DNA of 64,000 bases from Verrucomicrobiia bacterium (GTDB taxonomy: Bacteria; Verrucomicrobiota; Verrucomicrobiia; Opitutales; Cerasicoccaceae). Below the pieces are notes generated by a model, which saw only the letters and a program-made list of their open reading frames with translations, was not told where the DNA came from and did not search any database. Shown piece after piece: positions 9,110 through 20,500 of this stretch. The stretch lies in NCBI GenBank assembly GCA_030432235.1, contig JAUIHT010000001.1, forward strand, positions 682,001 to 746,000, given 5' to 3'. A program made the position numbers and the translations under genes. The number at the start of each line of letters is the position of its first letter. The stretch's first letter is position 1.

Positions 9110-9955
9110 GTGAATAAGGCCTATAAGTTCTTTATTTGGATGGGTAAAACGGCTCAAAAGGGATGGCGGAGTTTTGCAGAACAAGCTTCAGTGGCACCGT
9201 TGCCGCTCTTGGCTGGGTGGCAGGCTCCGGTCGCTGTGGGGCTTTGTTGTCAATTGCATGATCATGCCTCGGTGGAAATGGTTTATCATCGCAGGGGTAG
9301 CGGCATCACCCGTTTGGGGCCAAGCCGCCGTGAAGAGGTGGCATTCTCCGAGGGGAGCTGCGTAATCTATGCGCCTGGCTTGCTGCATGATCAGGTTATG
9401 GACACGGCCGGAGAGGATATTTGCGTCCACTTGGAAATGCCTTCTGGTTTTTCAGGCAGACTCAGTGGCTGCCTGGTTGTTCGTGATGCCTCGCGCTGGG
9501 TTTCTGAAGATTGGGACCGACTGACGTCCGGTAAAAAAATAACTGATAAGCTCGAGCAGAGGATACTGGACATGAGGGGGACTTCGGTACTGCTCGCCAT
9601 GCTTCGGCAGTGCTTTTCGCCGTCCAGAGATAAGCCTGCCTCGGCAGAGAAAAGCGTGCTCAAGGCGGAGGAATACATTCGGGAGCATTTTGCCGGAATA
9701 TCATCGATGCAAGAGGTCGCCGAGCACGCGGGACTCAGTCATGACCGCTTACGACATCTTTTTCGTCAGCAGCGTGGTATCAGCTTGGTTGGCTTTCTTA
9801 CCCGCATACGAATAGAGCGTTCCAAATCCCTCCTCTTACACTCAAAGCTTCCACTCAAGCAGATCGCCGAGCTATGCGGGTATCGCGATGAATATTACTT
9901 CTCGGCGGTGTTTAAACGCCAAACCGGGCAGCCTCCGGGGGCCTTTAGGAAGTGA
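9110..9955 (+). CDS. AraC family transcriptional regulator
   Basis: This 281-residue regulator has an N-terminal cupin-like sensing domain (about residues 35-130; HDHASVEMVYHRRGSG, with metal- or ligand-binding histidines) and a C-terminal double helix-turn-helix (about residues 185-281; EVAEHAGLSHDRLRHLFRQQ and QIAELCGYRDEYYFSAVFKRQ, ending GQPPGAFRK). The start is the GTG at 9110; an in-frame ATG at 9140 would remove ten residues and cannot be excluded. It is divergent from the dehydrogenase/isomerase operon across a 77-base gap with a tandem direct repeat, the classical arrangement for an AraC activator sensing a sugar. Plus-strand transcription runs toward a strong hairpin at 10041-10078, which carries no T-run in this direction. 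Confidence 0.88.
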   Translation: MNKAYKFFIWMGKTAQKGWRSFAEQASVAPLPLLAGWQAPVAVGLCCQLHDHASVEMVYHRRGSGITRLGPSRREEVAFSEGSCVIYAPGLLHDQVMDTAGEDICVHLEMPSGFSGRLSGCLVVRDASRWVSEDWDRLTSGKKITDKLEQRILDMRGTSVLLAMLRQCFSPSRDKPASAEKSVLKAEEYIREHFAGISSMQEVAEHAGLSHDRLRHLFRQQRGISLVGFLTRIRIERSKSLLLHSKLPLKQIAELCGYRDEYYFSAVFKRQTGQPPGAFRK

Positions 9956-10040
9956 AGATACCAGTGAACAGTAAAAGCATAAGCGAAGGAGGGCTAGTGA
10001 GAGAAGTGTTTGATAAAAGATACGATACTATGATAAGCAA

Positions 10041-10078
10041 AAAGCCGGCGATGGTAGCTAGGCTCCATCGCCGGCTTT
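10041..10078 (-). terminator. Strong intrinsic terminator of the esterase fusion gene
   Basis: Perfect 14-bp arms (AAAGCCGGCGATGG at 10041-10054 and its complement at 10065-10078) enclose a 10-base loop. Reading the minus strand the stem is followed by a short T-run (CTTTTTGC). It lies 13 bases past the stop of the gene at 10091-14368. Confidence 0.85.
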
Positions 10079-10090
10079 GTGCAGAAGGGA

Positions 10091-13000
10091 TCAGAGATTG
10101 TCCGAAACGGTGAAGTTATCGAACTCGAAGGTGGCGTCTTCCTGAGTGGTGGTGCAGCGGAACTGAATATCGGTCAGATTGGTGCTGCCGTAGTTCGTGT
10201 TACGCGGTTCGTTGCCCAGTAGCAGCGTCGTTCCCACCCAGAGTGAGCTGCAGAGGTCATCCAGGGTGTAGTTGTTGTCATCCGGGCCGATATAGCCTTG
10301 GGTTGAGCCGGAGGCGTTCAAGTACCACACCACGTGGACGAAGCTTCCGTCTGCCGCAAAAGTACCGGTATTGATGCTATTCATGCGGAAGCGGAACAAG
10401 CCGGTTCCCCCTGCCTTGATCGTCATATCGAAGGAACTGGAGACACTGGGCAAGTTGCTGGAGTAATCGGCCTGAGTGGTGAAGTCCCCTATTTTGAAGG
10501 AGGCCAGATCGGTGTACTGGTCGATGTTATTGGTGGCCAGGTCGAACTCGATCTTCAGTACCGCCGGAGGACCATCGAAGTCAGTGTAGCGCATGAAGCC
10601 GGAACCGGCTTCGTTGGAGTCGGCGATGGTGGTCGGGTCCGGGCGGACCAGTCGCAAGGCGCCATTGACGATGGACCAAGCGCCGCCGTACTGCTCGGTG
10701 CTGATGTCGTTGAACTGGTTGTCGCTTGGGCTGTAGACGTCATCGTAGTCGGCAACATTGGTGGAGCTATCGAAGTCCTGCATGAAGATTGCCGGGCTGA
10801 TCGTCAGATCGAAGTCGTTGATGGTGGCATCGGCGTCCACCCCAACGCTTCCGCTGCTTGCGAAGACGCCGACTTCTACCGTGGCGGCCAGTTCACTAAG
10901 GCTGGTGCTGTCGATTTGCGTATACGCCAGGCCATCGGAGGAAACCGCGATGCTGATTATGTCTCCCACGCGTTCGAGCAGGAGCCAGGCATCCGGGTAT
11001 GCGTATGACTCAGTGGTTGTTGTCTCTGAGGCCGAGCCATCCGTAGTCAACCGCTCAATGAGGGCGTAGTTGCTGCCTGTCGTTGTCGCAAGGGCAACCA
11101 TGCGGGCACCGGCTGCATTGCTTTCACGTATCATGATGCCGGCGCGTGGAGTGCTGCCCGAACTGGTCAGATCCTTCACCCGCGCGAAAACGGCAAAGTT
11201 GCCCAGCACGCCATCATGCTCGAAGTGAAAGCTGTCGGCGGTACCCGAAAGTCCCGAGCCCGAGCCGATCACTTCCCAGTCCAAGGTGTCCAGAATCCGG
11301 CTGGAGCCGTCGCTATTGGTACCGATGCTCGTACCGAAGAGGCCTTCGCTCTCAAGAGTGTCGTAGAGCGTATCGTCCGCTTCTTCGGCTGCCTGGTCGA
11401 CTACGGTAAAGTTGTCGATGCTGACCGTCACAGGTTGGTTGGAGGCCGTGTGAAAACGGAAGGCCGAGATTTCAGATGCGGTGTAATTCGGGTTCGGTGT
11501 AATGTCGTCGAGGATGAGCGTCCCGTTTATCCACAGGTCGCTGGTTCCGTCGGCTACCGTGTATGTATTAGAATCAGGGCCCGTGTAGCTTTGGCTTTGC
11601 CCGCTGATGTTTCCATACCAGGCCACTGCCACAGCGGTTCCGGTCGTGATATCCGAAACCGAAGATCCCTCCAACTTGAGGTAGTACAGTCCGCTGCCCC
11701 GTGCCTTAATAATCAGGGAAAAGGCTTTCGAAGCGCTGGTGCCACCGCTGCTGTCGCTGATCTCGCTGGTCCAATCCCCCAGCGTCAGGCTGGCGATATC
11801 GGCATAGCTGCTAGTTCCGGTGACATTCAAATCGAACTCGACTCGTGTGAAGGTCATCGGGCTAAGTCCGGAATGCCGTTGATAGCTCGCGCCGGTGGAT
11901 GTCTGGCCTGGACGCGTGATTTGCAGGGCACCGGAGCTGATGGACCATTGGTTGGTCCCGCTGGCGTCGGTGATAGTGTTGAACTGGCCGCTGTCGGGTG
12001 AGGTGTCGTTGATGTAAACGGCGAGCACGCTCGAGCTGTTGAAGTCCTGACTGAAGACGGTGGCGCCGCTCGGAGGAGTGCTTCCCGCCTCGACCGTGAT
12101 GACGATCGTATCGTTGGCAGTCAGTTCGGAGTCGTCAGCGGTCAGCCGCAGGGTGTAGCTGCCCACCGTATCCAGGGTCGCTGTGGTCTGGAGTGAATTG
12201 GCATTGGCAATCGACGGTGCGGAACCACCCGGGGATGAGATAACCTCCCATAGGGTGGTCAACGTGCTGGCGGGCAGGCCGTCGTCGCTGGCAAAGCCGT
12301 TGAGGTTCACCACTACGGTGGAGCCGGAGAGGGTCACCGTTTGGTCGCTGCCGGCGTTAACAGAAGGTGCGGTATTGGCCGGGCTTACCGTGATGACCAT
12401 CGTATCGCTGGAGGTCAGCTCCGAGTCATCCGCGGTGAGTCTAAGCGTGTAGCTGCCCAATGTATCTAGGGTTACTGTGGTCTGGAGTGTATTGGCATTG
12501 GCAATCGACGGTGCGGAACCTCCCGGGGAGGAGATAACCTCCCAGAGGGTGCTCAATGTGCTGGCGGGCAGGCCGTCGTCGCTGGCACTGCCATCGAGAT
12601 TCACCACCACCGTACTTCCCGACAAGACCACGGCCTGGTCGCTACCGGCGTTGGTGACAGGCGCTTGATTTGTAGCGGTGCCATTGGTCGTCATTTCAAA
12701 AGCGCCCAAGTAGGCAAGGCCATCGTGATTATCACGTTCGACCTCGATTAGGATTTTACCCTGCGAGGTGGGACTGACCCCCGATATCGTGACGTAGTTT
12801 GAGGTATTCAGGGCCGCCTCCAGGGAAGCCGTTTGCCCATGGATGGTATACAGTGACGTACGCACGCCGCTACTGGAGCGTGAGGCGAAGATCTTGAAAT
12901 CGTACGTTTGGGCAGGATTAAGGCCGCTGACCAGGACCGCCCCGTAGGGATCGGTACTGTTGACGTAGAACGCGTCGATTTGCGCGGTGGACGGGAATAC

Positions 13001-14368
13001 GTCGCCAGCATCGACACCCGCCTGTACGCCGTAGAAGTCGTCGCTGACTTCCACGAGGACGCCGGTGGCCTGCCCGCTGCTGTCCGTGGCGTTCACCACG
13101 AAACTGCCATTGTCGCCTGCATCGACATCGGTGATGTTGTTCCAATTAGAGCCGGTGCTATTACTGCTTCCGCCAAAATCCACCTGCATGGTATAGGCGC
13201 CGCTTTTGACCACGGTTACCATCACGGTGGACCGACCGATATGGTAAAGGGAGTCGGTGGTGATGCAGGAAATTTGGTGTATTCCCACGCTGAGATTGCT
13301 GATGCTCAGAGACGCACCGGTGCCCAGACTGCCATCAAGGTCGCTTTCCCAGATCAGTTCTGTGCCGGCGATGCTGTTGCTGTCCGCATCGACCGCGCTG
13401 GCCTGCAGCGATACCGAGTTGCCTTCGGCGACCAGTAGGCCATCCGTAGGCGATGATATCGTGATCGTTGGTTTCTGCTGGGCAAACAACCACGACCACA
13501 TGTTGGCGCTGTTGTAGGTAGCCGACCAACTGTTATGGCTGGCGCCGGGAAATAACGTGACTTTGATATTACTGTCCTCGTTGACGGGTGTGCCGCTTTC
13601 CCAGCCCCAGGTGCCGGTTTGGGAATCAAAGGATGCCGTGTAGGTGCTGCTTCCATCCCCCGGATAGGAGGCACGAACATCCGTTGGTGCGGTTCCCAGA
13701 AAGTAGCCCGCCAGATTGTTGGCGGAGCCTTCCGCCAGGCCGCGTTCGTTGGCAGAGGCGTTAATCTGGACCAAGGCCCAGTAGGGCGAACGAGTACCTA
13801 GATAGTCACCCTCGTCCTCATTTACTTTACCGCGCACAGCGCACACGACATAGGCCGTCGCTTGATCCGCATGAGGGTCCGTATTGATGAAGGCGTGAAC
13901 ACCCGAGCTGCCTGCGCTCAAGCCCGTCAGGTAGATGCGGCGCGGGTCTATTCTGTAGTAGGATACCACGAAATCGAGAAAGCCACGAATGGCACTCTGA
14001 GACCACCAGGTGGTATACTGCGGTGAGAGGACAATCACGTCATTCTGCTCGAACAGATTATGCAATGGATGGCTCGGCGTATTGAGAATCATGGGGGGGC
14101 CGTTTCCCAGCACCTCCTGCAAATGCTCATTGTAGGGCGGAGTGTCGCCCAGCATGCCGTCACCTGTTTCGCCCAGGCCGTGGAAGAATATTACCACGGG
14201 AAAATCCTGGCTGGGATTTTCATAGTAAGCCGAGGGCAGGAACTCATAGTAGCCGCGTGGATTGCCAACGGTGTTGATTTCCACGGGTGTGAAGGTGGGG
14301 TCTGCCGCTTGCATGAGAGCGGGAAACCACAGCGTTAAGGTAAACGCGACGAGGGTGAGGTATTTCAT
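10091..14368 (-). CDS. Secreted CE1-type esterase fused to Ig/PKD-like and repeated jelly-roll domains (1425 aa)
   Basis: A signal peptide covers about residues 1-21 (cleavage near MQAAD). Residues 25-295 are an alpha/beta-hydrolase of the CE1/PHB-depolymerase type, with an oxyanion stretch FFHGLGETGDG, nucleophile motif GLSAG (Ser151) and a candidate catalytic His278 (GASHNSW). Then come an Ig-like domain (300-388), a malectin-like beta-sandwich (390-560) and two nearly identical PKD/REJ-like repeats (565-745, each with ASTL.TLWEVISSPGG and SYTLRLTADDSEL). A roughly 220-residue jelly roll (from 770), a DUF1349-like concanavalin-type domain (from about 998) and a second jelly roll (from about 1193) run to the end. 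No PEP-CTERM or other sorting tag is visible. It probably deacylates a polysaccharide or phenolic ester outside the cytoplasm while the accessory domains bind glycan. The last two domains are closely similar to the C-terminus of the next upstream gene. Confidence 0.83.
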   Translation of the reverse strand: MKYLTLVAFTLTLWFPALMQAADPTFTPVEINTVGNPRGYYEFLPSAYYENPSQDFPVVIFFHGLGETGDGMLGDTPPYNEHLQEVLGNGPPMILNTPSHPLHNLFEQNDVIVLSPQYTTWWSQSAIRGFLDFVVSYYRIDPRRIYLTGLSAGSSGVHAFINTDPHADQATAYVVCAVRGKVNEDEGDYLGTRSPYWALVQINASANERGLAEGSANNLAGYFLGTAPTDVRASYPGDGSSTYTASFDSQTGTWGWESGTPVNEDSNIKVTLFPGASHNSWSATYNSANMWSWLFAQQKPTITISSPTDGLLVAEGNSVSLQASAVDADSNSIAGTELIWESDLDGSLGTGASLSISNLSVGIHQISCITTDSLYHIGRSTVMVTVVKSGAYTMQVDFGGSSNSTGSNWNNITDVDAGDNGSFVVNATDSSGQATGVLVEVSDDFYGVQAGVDAGDVFPSTAQIDAFYVNSTDPYGAVLVSGLNPAQTYDFKIFASRSSSGVRTSLYTIHGQTASLEAALNTSNYVTISGVSPTSQGKILIEVERDNHDGLAYLGAFEMTTNGTATNQAPVTNAGSDQAVVLSGSTVVVNLDGSASDDGLPASTLSTLWEVISSPGGSAPSIANANTLQTTVTLDTLGSYTLRLTADDSELTSSDTMVITVSPANTAPSVNAGSDQTVTLSGSTVVVNLNGFASDDGLPASTLTTLWEVISSPGGSAPSIANANSLQTTATLDTVGSYTLRLTADDSELTANDTIVITVEAGSTPPSGATVFSQDFNSSSVLAVYINDTSPDSGQFNTITDASGTNQWSISSGALQITRPGQTSTGASYQRHSGLSPMTFTRVEFDLNVTGTSSYADIASLTLGDWTSEISDSSGGTSASKAFSLIIKARGSGLYYLKLEGSSVSDITTGTAVAVAWYGNISGQSQSYTGPDSNTYTVADGTSDLWINGTLILDDITPNPNYTASEISAFRFHTASNQPVTVSIDNFTVVDQAAEEADDTLYDTLESEGLFGTSIGTNSDGSSRILDTLDWEVIGSGSGLSGTADSFHFEHDGVLGNFAVFARVKDLTSSGSTPRAGIMIRESNAAGARMVALATTTGSNYALIERLTTDGSASETTTTESYAYPDAWLLLERVGDIISIAVSSDGLAYTQIDSTSLSELAATVEVGVFASSGSVGVDADATINDFDLTISPAIFMQDFDSSTNVADYDDVYSPSDNQFNDISTEQYGGAWSIVNGALRLVRPDPTTIADSNEAGSGFMRYTDFDGPPAVLKIEFDLATNNIDQYTDLASFKIGDFTTQADYSSNLPSVSSSFDMTIKAGGTGLFRFRMNSINTGTFAADGSFVHVVWYLNASGSTQGYIGPDDNNYTLDDLCSSLWVGTTLLLGNEPRNTNYGSTNLTDIQFRCTTTQEDATFEFDNFTVSDNL

Positions 14369-14504
14369 GGCTTGTACTGATTTGGTTTATTCAATCCAGC
14401 CAAGCGACGCTGTGATGGGAAATAGCAACGAGTTGACTGGGGTTGAGGGATAGCGAAGCGAACGCTTCGGGTTGGGGTGTAGCGTCGTGGTTGTGCTTAA
14501 GGTG

Positions 14505-17500
14505 TCACAACGAATCAGAGACGGTGAAGTTATCGAATTGGAACACGGCCTCCTGGGTCGTGGTGGCACGGAAGTAGAGGTCCGTCAGATCGGTGCTGCC
14601 GAAGACACTGCTGCGCTGCACATTGTCGAACAGGAGCGTCGAGCCTATCCAGAGGGAGTTGCGGAGATCGTCGAGGGTATGGGTGTTGTTGTCCGGCCCG
14701 ACATAGTTCACGGACGAACCGGAAGCGTTCATGTACCAGATGACATGAACAGCAGTCCCGTCCGCCGCATAGGTGCTTGAATTGGTCCCGTTGATGCGAA
14801 AGCGGAAAAGGTCCTGCCCGCCTCCCTTGATGATCATCTCGAAGGATGTCGAGACGCTGGGAATCGATCCGGAGTAATCGGATTGTGTGGTGAAGTCGCC
14901 GATGCGCATGCCAGCGAGATCGGTGTAGGTGCTTATGTAGTTGACCGAAAGATCGAACTCTATTTTCAGCACCTCGGGTGCCCCGGGGAAGTCCGTGAAG
15001 CGCATAAAGCCCGCGCCTGCCTGAGTGGAGTCGGCGATGGTAGTCGGATCAGCCCGTTGGAGGTTAAGCGCTCCACTGACGATGGACCAGCTACCGCCGT
15101 ATTGTTCGGTGCTGATATCGTTGAACTGGTTGGCGCTGGGACTGGTGGCGTTGAAGTAGTCCGCGAAGTTCGTTGAGCTGTTGAAGTCCTGCACGAAGAT
15201 GGCGGAGCTGAGGGTCAGTTCGAAGTCATCCATGCTCGCCAGCGTGTTTGTGCCCTGGCTACCGCTGCTGGCGAAGAGTCCAGCTTGCACAGTGGCCGCC
15301 AGGCTGCTGAGGGTGACGCTGTCGATCTGGGTAAAGCTCTGCCCGTCGTCGGACACCGCGACGTTGATGATGTCGCCCACGCGCTCGAGCATAAGCCAGG
15401 CGTCGGGATAACTGTAGGATTCCGTCGTGACGGTTTCGCTGGCCGAGGCGTCGGTGGTCGTGCGCTCAATGACAGTGTAGTAGGTGGACGGTGTGGTTGC
15501 CAAGGCGACCATGCGGGCTCCGGCTGAGTTGCTTTCACGGATCATGATGCCGGCGCGTTGTGTGGCGCCGGCTCCGAACAACTCTGTTACTTGGGCGACG
15601 ATGGAAAAGTCGCCCAGTACGCCGGTTTGTTCGAAGTGGAAACTATCGCTTGTGCTCGATAGTCCCGTTCCTGAGCCGGTGATCTCCCATTCGCCGGACT
15701 GCAGGATACGGCTGGAGCCATCGCTGCCGGAGCCAATGTCCACACCGTATAGCTCTTTGCTTTCTAGCGTGTTGTAAAGCGTGTCACTGTTGATCGTCAC
15801 GGTGACTAGACCCCAGTCCTGCTCGGCCCCGTCGGTCACCAGGTAGGTGAAGGTGTCCGTGCCGTAAAAACCGGGCTCTGGAGTATAGATCACACTGGAG
15901 CCGAAAAGGCTGATTATGCCATGCCGGGCCTCGCCCAGACTATAGATGGAAAGCGCCGCCGGCTGGGAGTCACTATCCGTGTCGTTAGCCAGCACGTTGA
16001 TGGTGACGGCCGTTCGTTCGTCCGTAGTGGCTGTGTCAGCCGCTGCCACTGGAGGCGTGTTGACGAGGAAGCTGTCTTCGATTACAAAGTTGTCGAAGCT
16101 CATCGCGATAGGCAAAGAGGTGCCGCATCGCAGACGCATATTGGCAATGTCGTTGACAGAGTAGGCGCCTGAACGCGCGATATTATCCAGTACCAACGAG
16201 CTATTCACCCAGAGCGAGGAGCGGCCGTGGTCGATGGTGTGGGACTGCGTGTCCGGCCCCGTATAGGTAACCTGCTGGCCGGTGTTATTGACATACCATT
16301 CCACGGTGACGGGCGTGCCGTCGGCAGCGTAGGTGACGCTGTTTTGGCCAGACAGTTGAAAACGGAACAGGTCAGTGCCACCCGCCTTAAAGCTGAGTGA
16401 GTTGGAATAGACCGAGGTCGCGCCGCTGCTGTTATAGTCAGCCTGGCTACTCCATTCTCCCAAGTCGAGGGAGGCAAAGTTGACGAAGCTGGACACATTC
16501 TCTACGGCAAAGTCGAAGGAGACCTTCATCAGGTTGGGGGTTCCTTCGAAATCAACCAGGCGATAGAAGCCCGCTCCGTTGTCATCGCTGTCAATGCCGG
16601 GATTCGGACGCGTGAGCTTGAGCGTGCCGTTATAGATGGACCACGTACCAGCGTCATCTTCAGCTCCGATATCGGTGAACTGGTTGCGGTCCGGCGCCAG
16701 AGCATTGTAGTAATCGGCTATAGTCGTGGAACCGGAGAAGTCCTGCTCAAAGATGGACTCCTGCCACGGCGTGACGCTGAAACCGGTCGCCGTTACGCGT
16801 GCATTGGAACTGAAGACACCGGCGTAAACGGACTCCGGCAGGCCGTTGATGGTGACCGTATCGATTTGAGTGAAGTTTATGCCGTCATCCGAAACCAAGA
16901 AGGTGAGGGTATCCTCGAAGCGAGTCATGCGCACCCAGGCGCCGGGGAAGGTATAGCCGACCGACGGGTCTATTTCGGTGATAGTGCTGCCGATGGAGGT
17001 TCGTGCGGAGTAGCGATACTGTCCGTCCGTGCTGGTTGACAGTAGGGCCACACGAGCATCGTCACCCAGGTCTTCGCGGATCATAATGCCGCCGCGCGGA
17101 TTGGCTCCGAATGCGGTTAGGCTCGTAACCCGCAGGTCCAGGATGAAGTTTCCGCTTACGGCCAGTTGTTCGAACTGTATGCTGTCGGCGCTGCCACCTA
17201 AACCACTGCCAGTGGCGGTTATTTCCAAGTCACCATTAGCCAGCAGCCGGCTACCCCCGGTTGCGGAGCCGATGGTTTGCCCGTTTAGGCCAAGACTGTT
17301 CAGGTTCTGAGCCGTGGAGGTGTCATTGACAGTGACGGAGACCGTTGCCGTGTCTGTATCCGTTCCGTCAAATACGGTATAGTCGAATGAATCAGAACCA
17401 TAGTAACCCGGGTCGGGGGTATAGGTGAGCGTGCTGCCTGATTGCGTGACCGTCCCGTGTAAGGGAGTGTCGACATTGCTGATGACCAGGCCATCGGGGC

Positions 17501-20500
17501 CGTTGTCAGGGTCGACGTCATTGGCCAGTGGGGTGATGAACAAGGAGTTGCCTTCATCCACGGAGACAGTGTCGTTTACTGCATTGGGGGCGGTATTCGT
17601 GTTCGGATCCGAGCTGATGGGGAAGCTGTTTTCGATGATAAAGTTGTCGAAGCGCAGCGTTGCCGTGTCGCTCGATGAGGCGTGAAAACGGAAAGTCTTT
17701 ATACCTGATGCCCCATAGGTTCCGGGAGGCTCGAAGTTTTCATACATCACCTCGCCGTTAAGCCAGTAGGATGCCTTGCCGTCATCAATCTGATAGAGTG
17801 TTCCATCGGGGCCTTCATAGGTCTGCTGGGAGCCTGTGTCGTTCAGATAAAAAACGATGGTGCTCATTTCGCCATTTGCCAGGGAGTCTCCATATTTCGC
17901 CGAGCCGAATGGGAAGTGGTAGAGCCCCACGCCATTGCCCTTGATGGAGAATTGGCTGAACTTGGAGGCTGACGCTCCTCCCGAGTTGTAATCCGAAACC
18001 GAGGTGAAGTCGCCTGTGGTAACGGTTGCCATCGTGCCGTTGGTGGATGAGCCCGACACTGCGAAGTCGAAGCTGAACTTCACGACGGAGGGCGGCCCGG
18101 CGAAGTCCGTCAGCCGGGCAAAGCCCGCGCCGGAGTCCGATGAGCTTGAGCCTTCACGCACGATTTGAAGAGCACCATCGGTGATGCTCCAATCTCCGGC
18201 TTCGCTTTCTGCCACGATTTCACTAAATTGGTTCTGTGATGGAGAAGCGTTGAAGTAAGTGGACAGGTTTGCGCCGTCCGAGAAGGTTTGTGCCAGCAGG
18301 ACATTGCTGCCCAGAGACTGTCCCGAGACGGCAAAATCCTGCACGAGGCCGCGCACGGGTGTATTGGCCGAGCCGCCAATGAGGAACAGGCCCGCTTCGA
18401 GTTTGACCGGAAGGCCCGGCAGGACGCGGCGTCCGATTGTGTTGTAGCTCGTGTTGTTCGTGGAAACCTGCATCTCAATCACGCTGCCGGTACGTACCAA
18501 GCGCAGCCACGAGCCTGAGGCGGAAGCATCGCTTCCGGCGGTGGAGTCCGCCCCTGGCGCCGTGCGCGAGAAGTAAACATGATTGCCCGAAGCGTCGAGC
18601 CCCAGCGCGACGAAACGGCTGCTGGCGTTGTTGCCCTGGCGAACCATCAGGCCGATGGCGCCATCAGTCACCTGAGTGGAGTCGGTTATGTGAGCGGTGA
18701 TGGTGAAGTCGCCCAGCAGCGATATGCGTTCAAAGAAAGTACTGTCCGCGTTCCCTTCAAAGCCGCGACCCGCGCCGTTGAGCTCACCGGTCTGGCCATC
18801 CGCCAGCAGGCGACTGTGGCCCACGACGTAGTTGCCGACTTTGTTGTTCGCCAGATTCCAGCCTGCCAGGTCGTTGGCGTTGGCGGTATTGCTGACGGTA
18901 AAGTAAACCCGGGCAGTGTCATCATCCGTGCCATTCGTGACGGTGTATGCGACTGAATCCTCCCCGTAGAAGCCTGCGTCCGGCACATAGCGCACTTGGT
19001 TGCTGACGATGCTGACGGTACCGTGGCGCGCCTGTCCAACGGAGCTCAGGCTGAGCGATCCGGGACCGGTGTCGTTGGCCCGTACGTTGACATCAACGGT
19101 CGTACCCTCATCGAGTATGACGTAGTCGTCCTGCGCGACGGCTCCATCGAGCGTCTGCTTGTCCAGGCGAAAGGCGCGCAGTTGATAGGGATACATTTCG
19201 AGTGTCAGTTCACCCGTATTGCTGTCCACGATCTGGCCGGTGGCGGCATCTTCAACCAGGCCGCGTTCGGGTAGGGTAATGGTCACCGTGACATCGCTGC
19301 GCGCGGTGTTTACCACCGCCAGGTAGGTGCCGTAACCCTCCGTCTCGATGGCACGGACAACCACATTGGAGTCCGAGGTGGCACCGCTTAGCATTGTACT
19401 AGGCAGCGCAGGCAACGAGAGGAAGGCCTGATTGAAAGCGCGTACATAGGCCGGGAAGCCGGGGTTGTAACGCCAGGAGCAGAGGTATCCAAGATACCGC
19501 GGGTCGCCGTTGGCCACGGCCAAGGCCTCCTCCATCATAGAGAAGGAGTTGGCGTATTCGCAGTCAGAAACAAAATAGCCCAAGGGAATCACTTCGTTGG
19601 GGCCGTCTTTGTCGATGGTCATGGCATCTTCGTTCAGGCAGAAGTGGCGCACCACCGCAGTACCGGAGGGCGTCCGGAAGGCTTCCAGCGCCTCGGGCTT
19701 GGCCACGGTGAAATAGCGGTTGAAGGAGTAGGTCAGCATGCCGCCTTCATTATCCGTGTAGTTCTGAGGATCGTTCTCGAGGTCGGCATGTTGCCATTCC
19801 CAGCCGGCCCAGGTGTCGCGCGGCGTGGTCAGCCCACGGAAGTGCCGGTCGACATCGAGCGCGTCCTGCATACTGGTGGCGGCGACTCCTACCGAGCTCC
19901 AGGCCGTTGCGTCCTCGGCCACGAAGTCTTCCTGCCCCGGAGGCACATCGGCTTTACCGGTTTCTGTTGCGTCGGAGGTGAAGAGGATGTTGGCCTCGGG
20001 GTTGACTCCCTGATCGCGCAGATGATCGCGCATGGAATTAATGAAGTCCCGGCGTTTCTCAAACCACCACTGCTTGTAGTTTAGATATAGTGGTTCCGAG
20101 TCGATAATCTGTTGACGGGTCACGGGTATGCCGCCGTTTACCTCTTCCGAATAGGTGGCAAAATCGTAGTCGTTGAATGACATCGCCATCTGCGAAACGC
20201 GGGCACGGAACCATGCCCCGACGAAGTTAACCTTGTCCTTGTATTGGGAGATCGTGGCGTCAAGCAGCAGCTTGGCGTCCGCTATGGTATCCGGGTCGGC
20301 CAAGTCCACGCGCGAGGCTTCCGCCCAACTGATGTGCGTGTATATGGTCAGCGTGCCATTCAGAGGATGGGAGCGCTTTTGGGGGCCAAGGGCCAAGGAG
20401 CCGCTACCGCGGCTACCGGCATATTCAAAATAGGGCAGCACATCAAAACCGTAGTTGCCGATCATGTCCAGGACCCGGCGCCAGCGATCCGGCTCGCGAG

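Noticed and set aside
10334-11008. 224-codon plus-strand open frame
   Set aside because: It lies wholly inside the 1425-residue secreted protein gene on the other strand and its product has no domain character.
14454-14469. Short hairpin CGAAGC/GCTTCG between the two giant genes
   Set aside because: Only six base pairs and no T-run; too weak to call a terminator.
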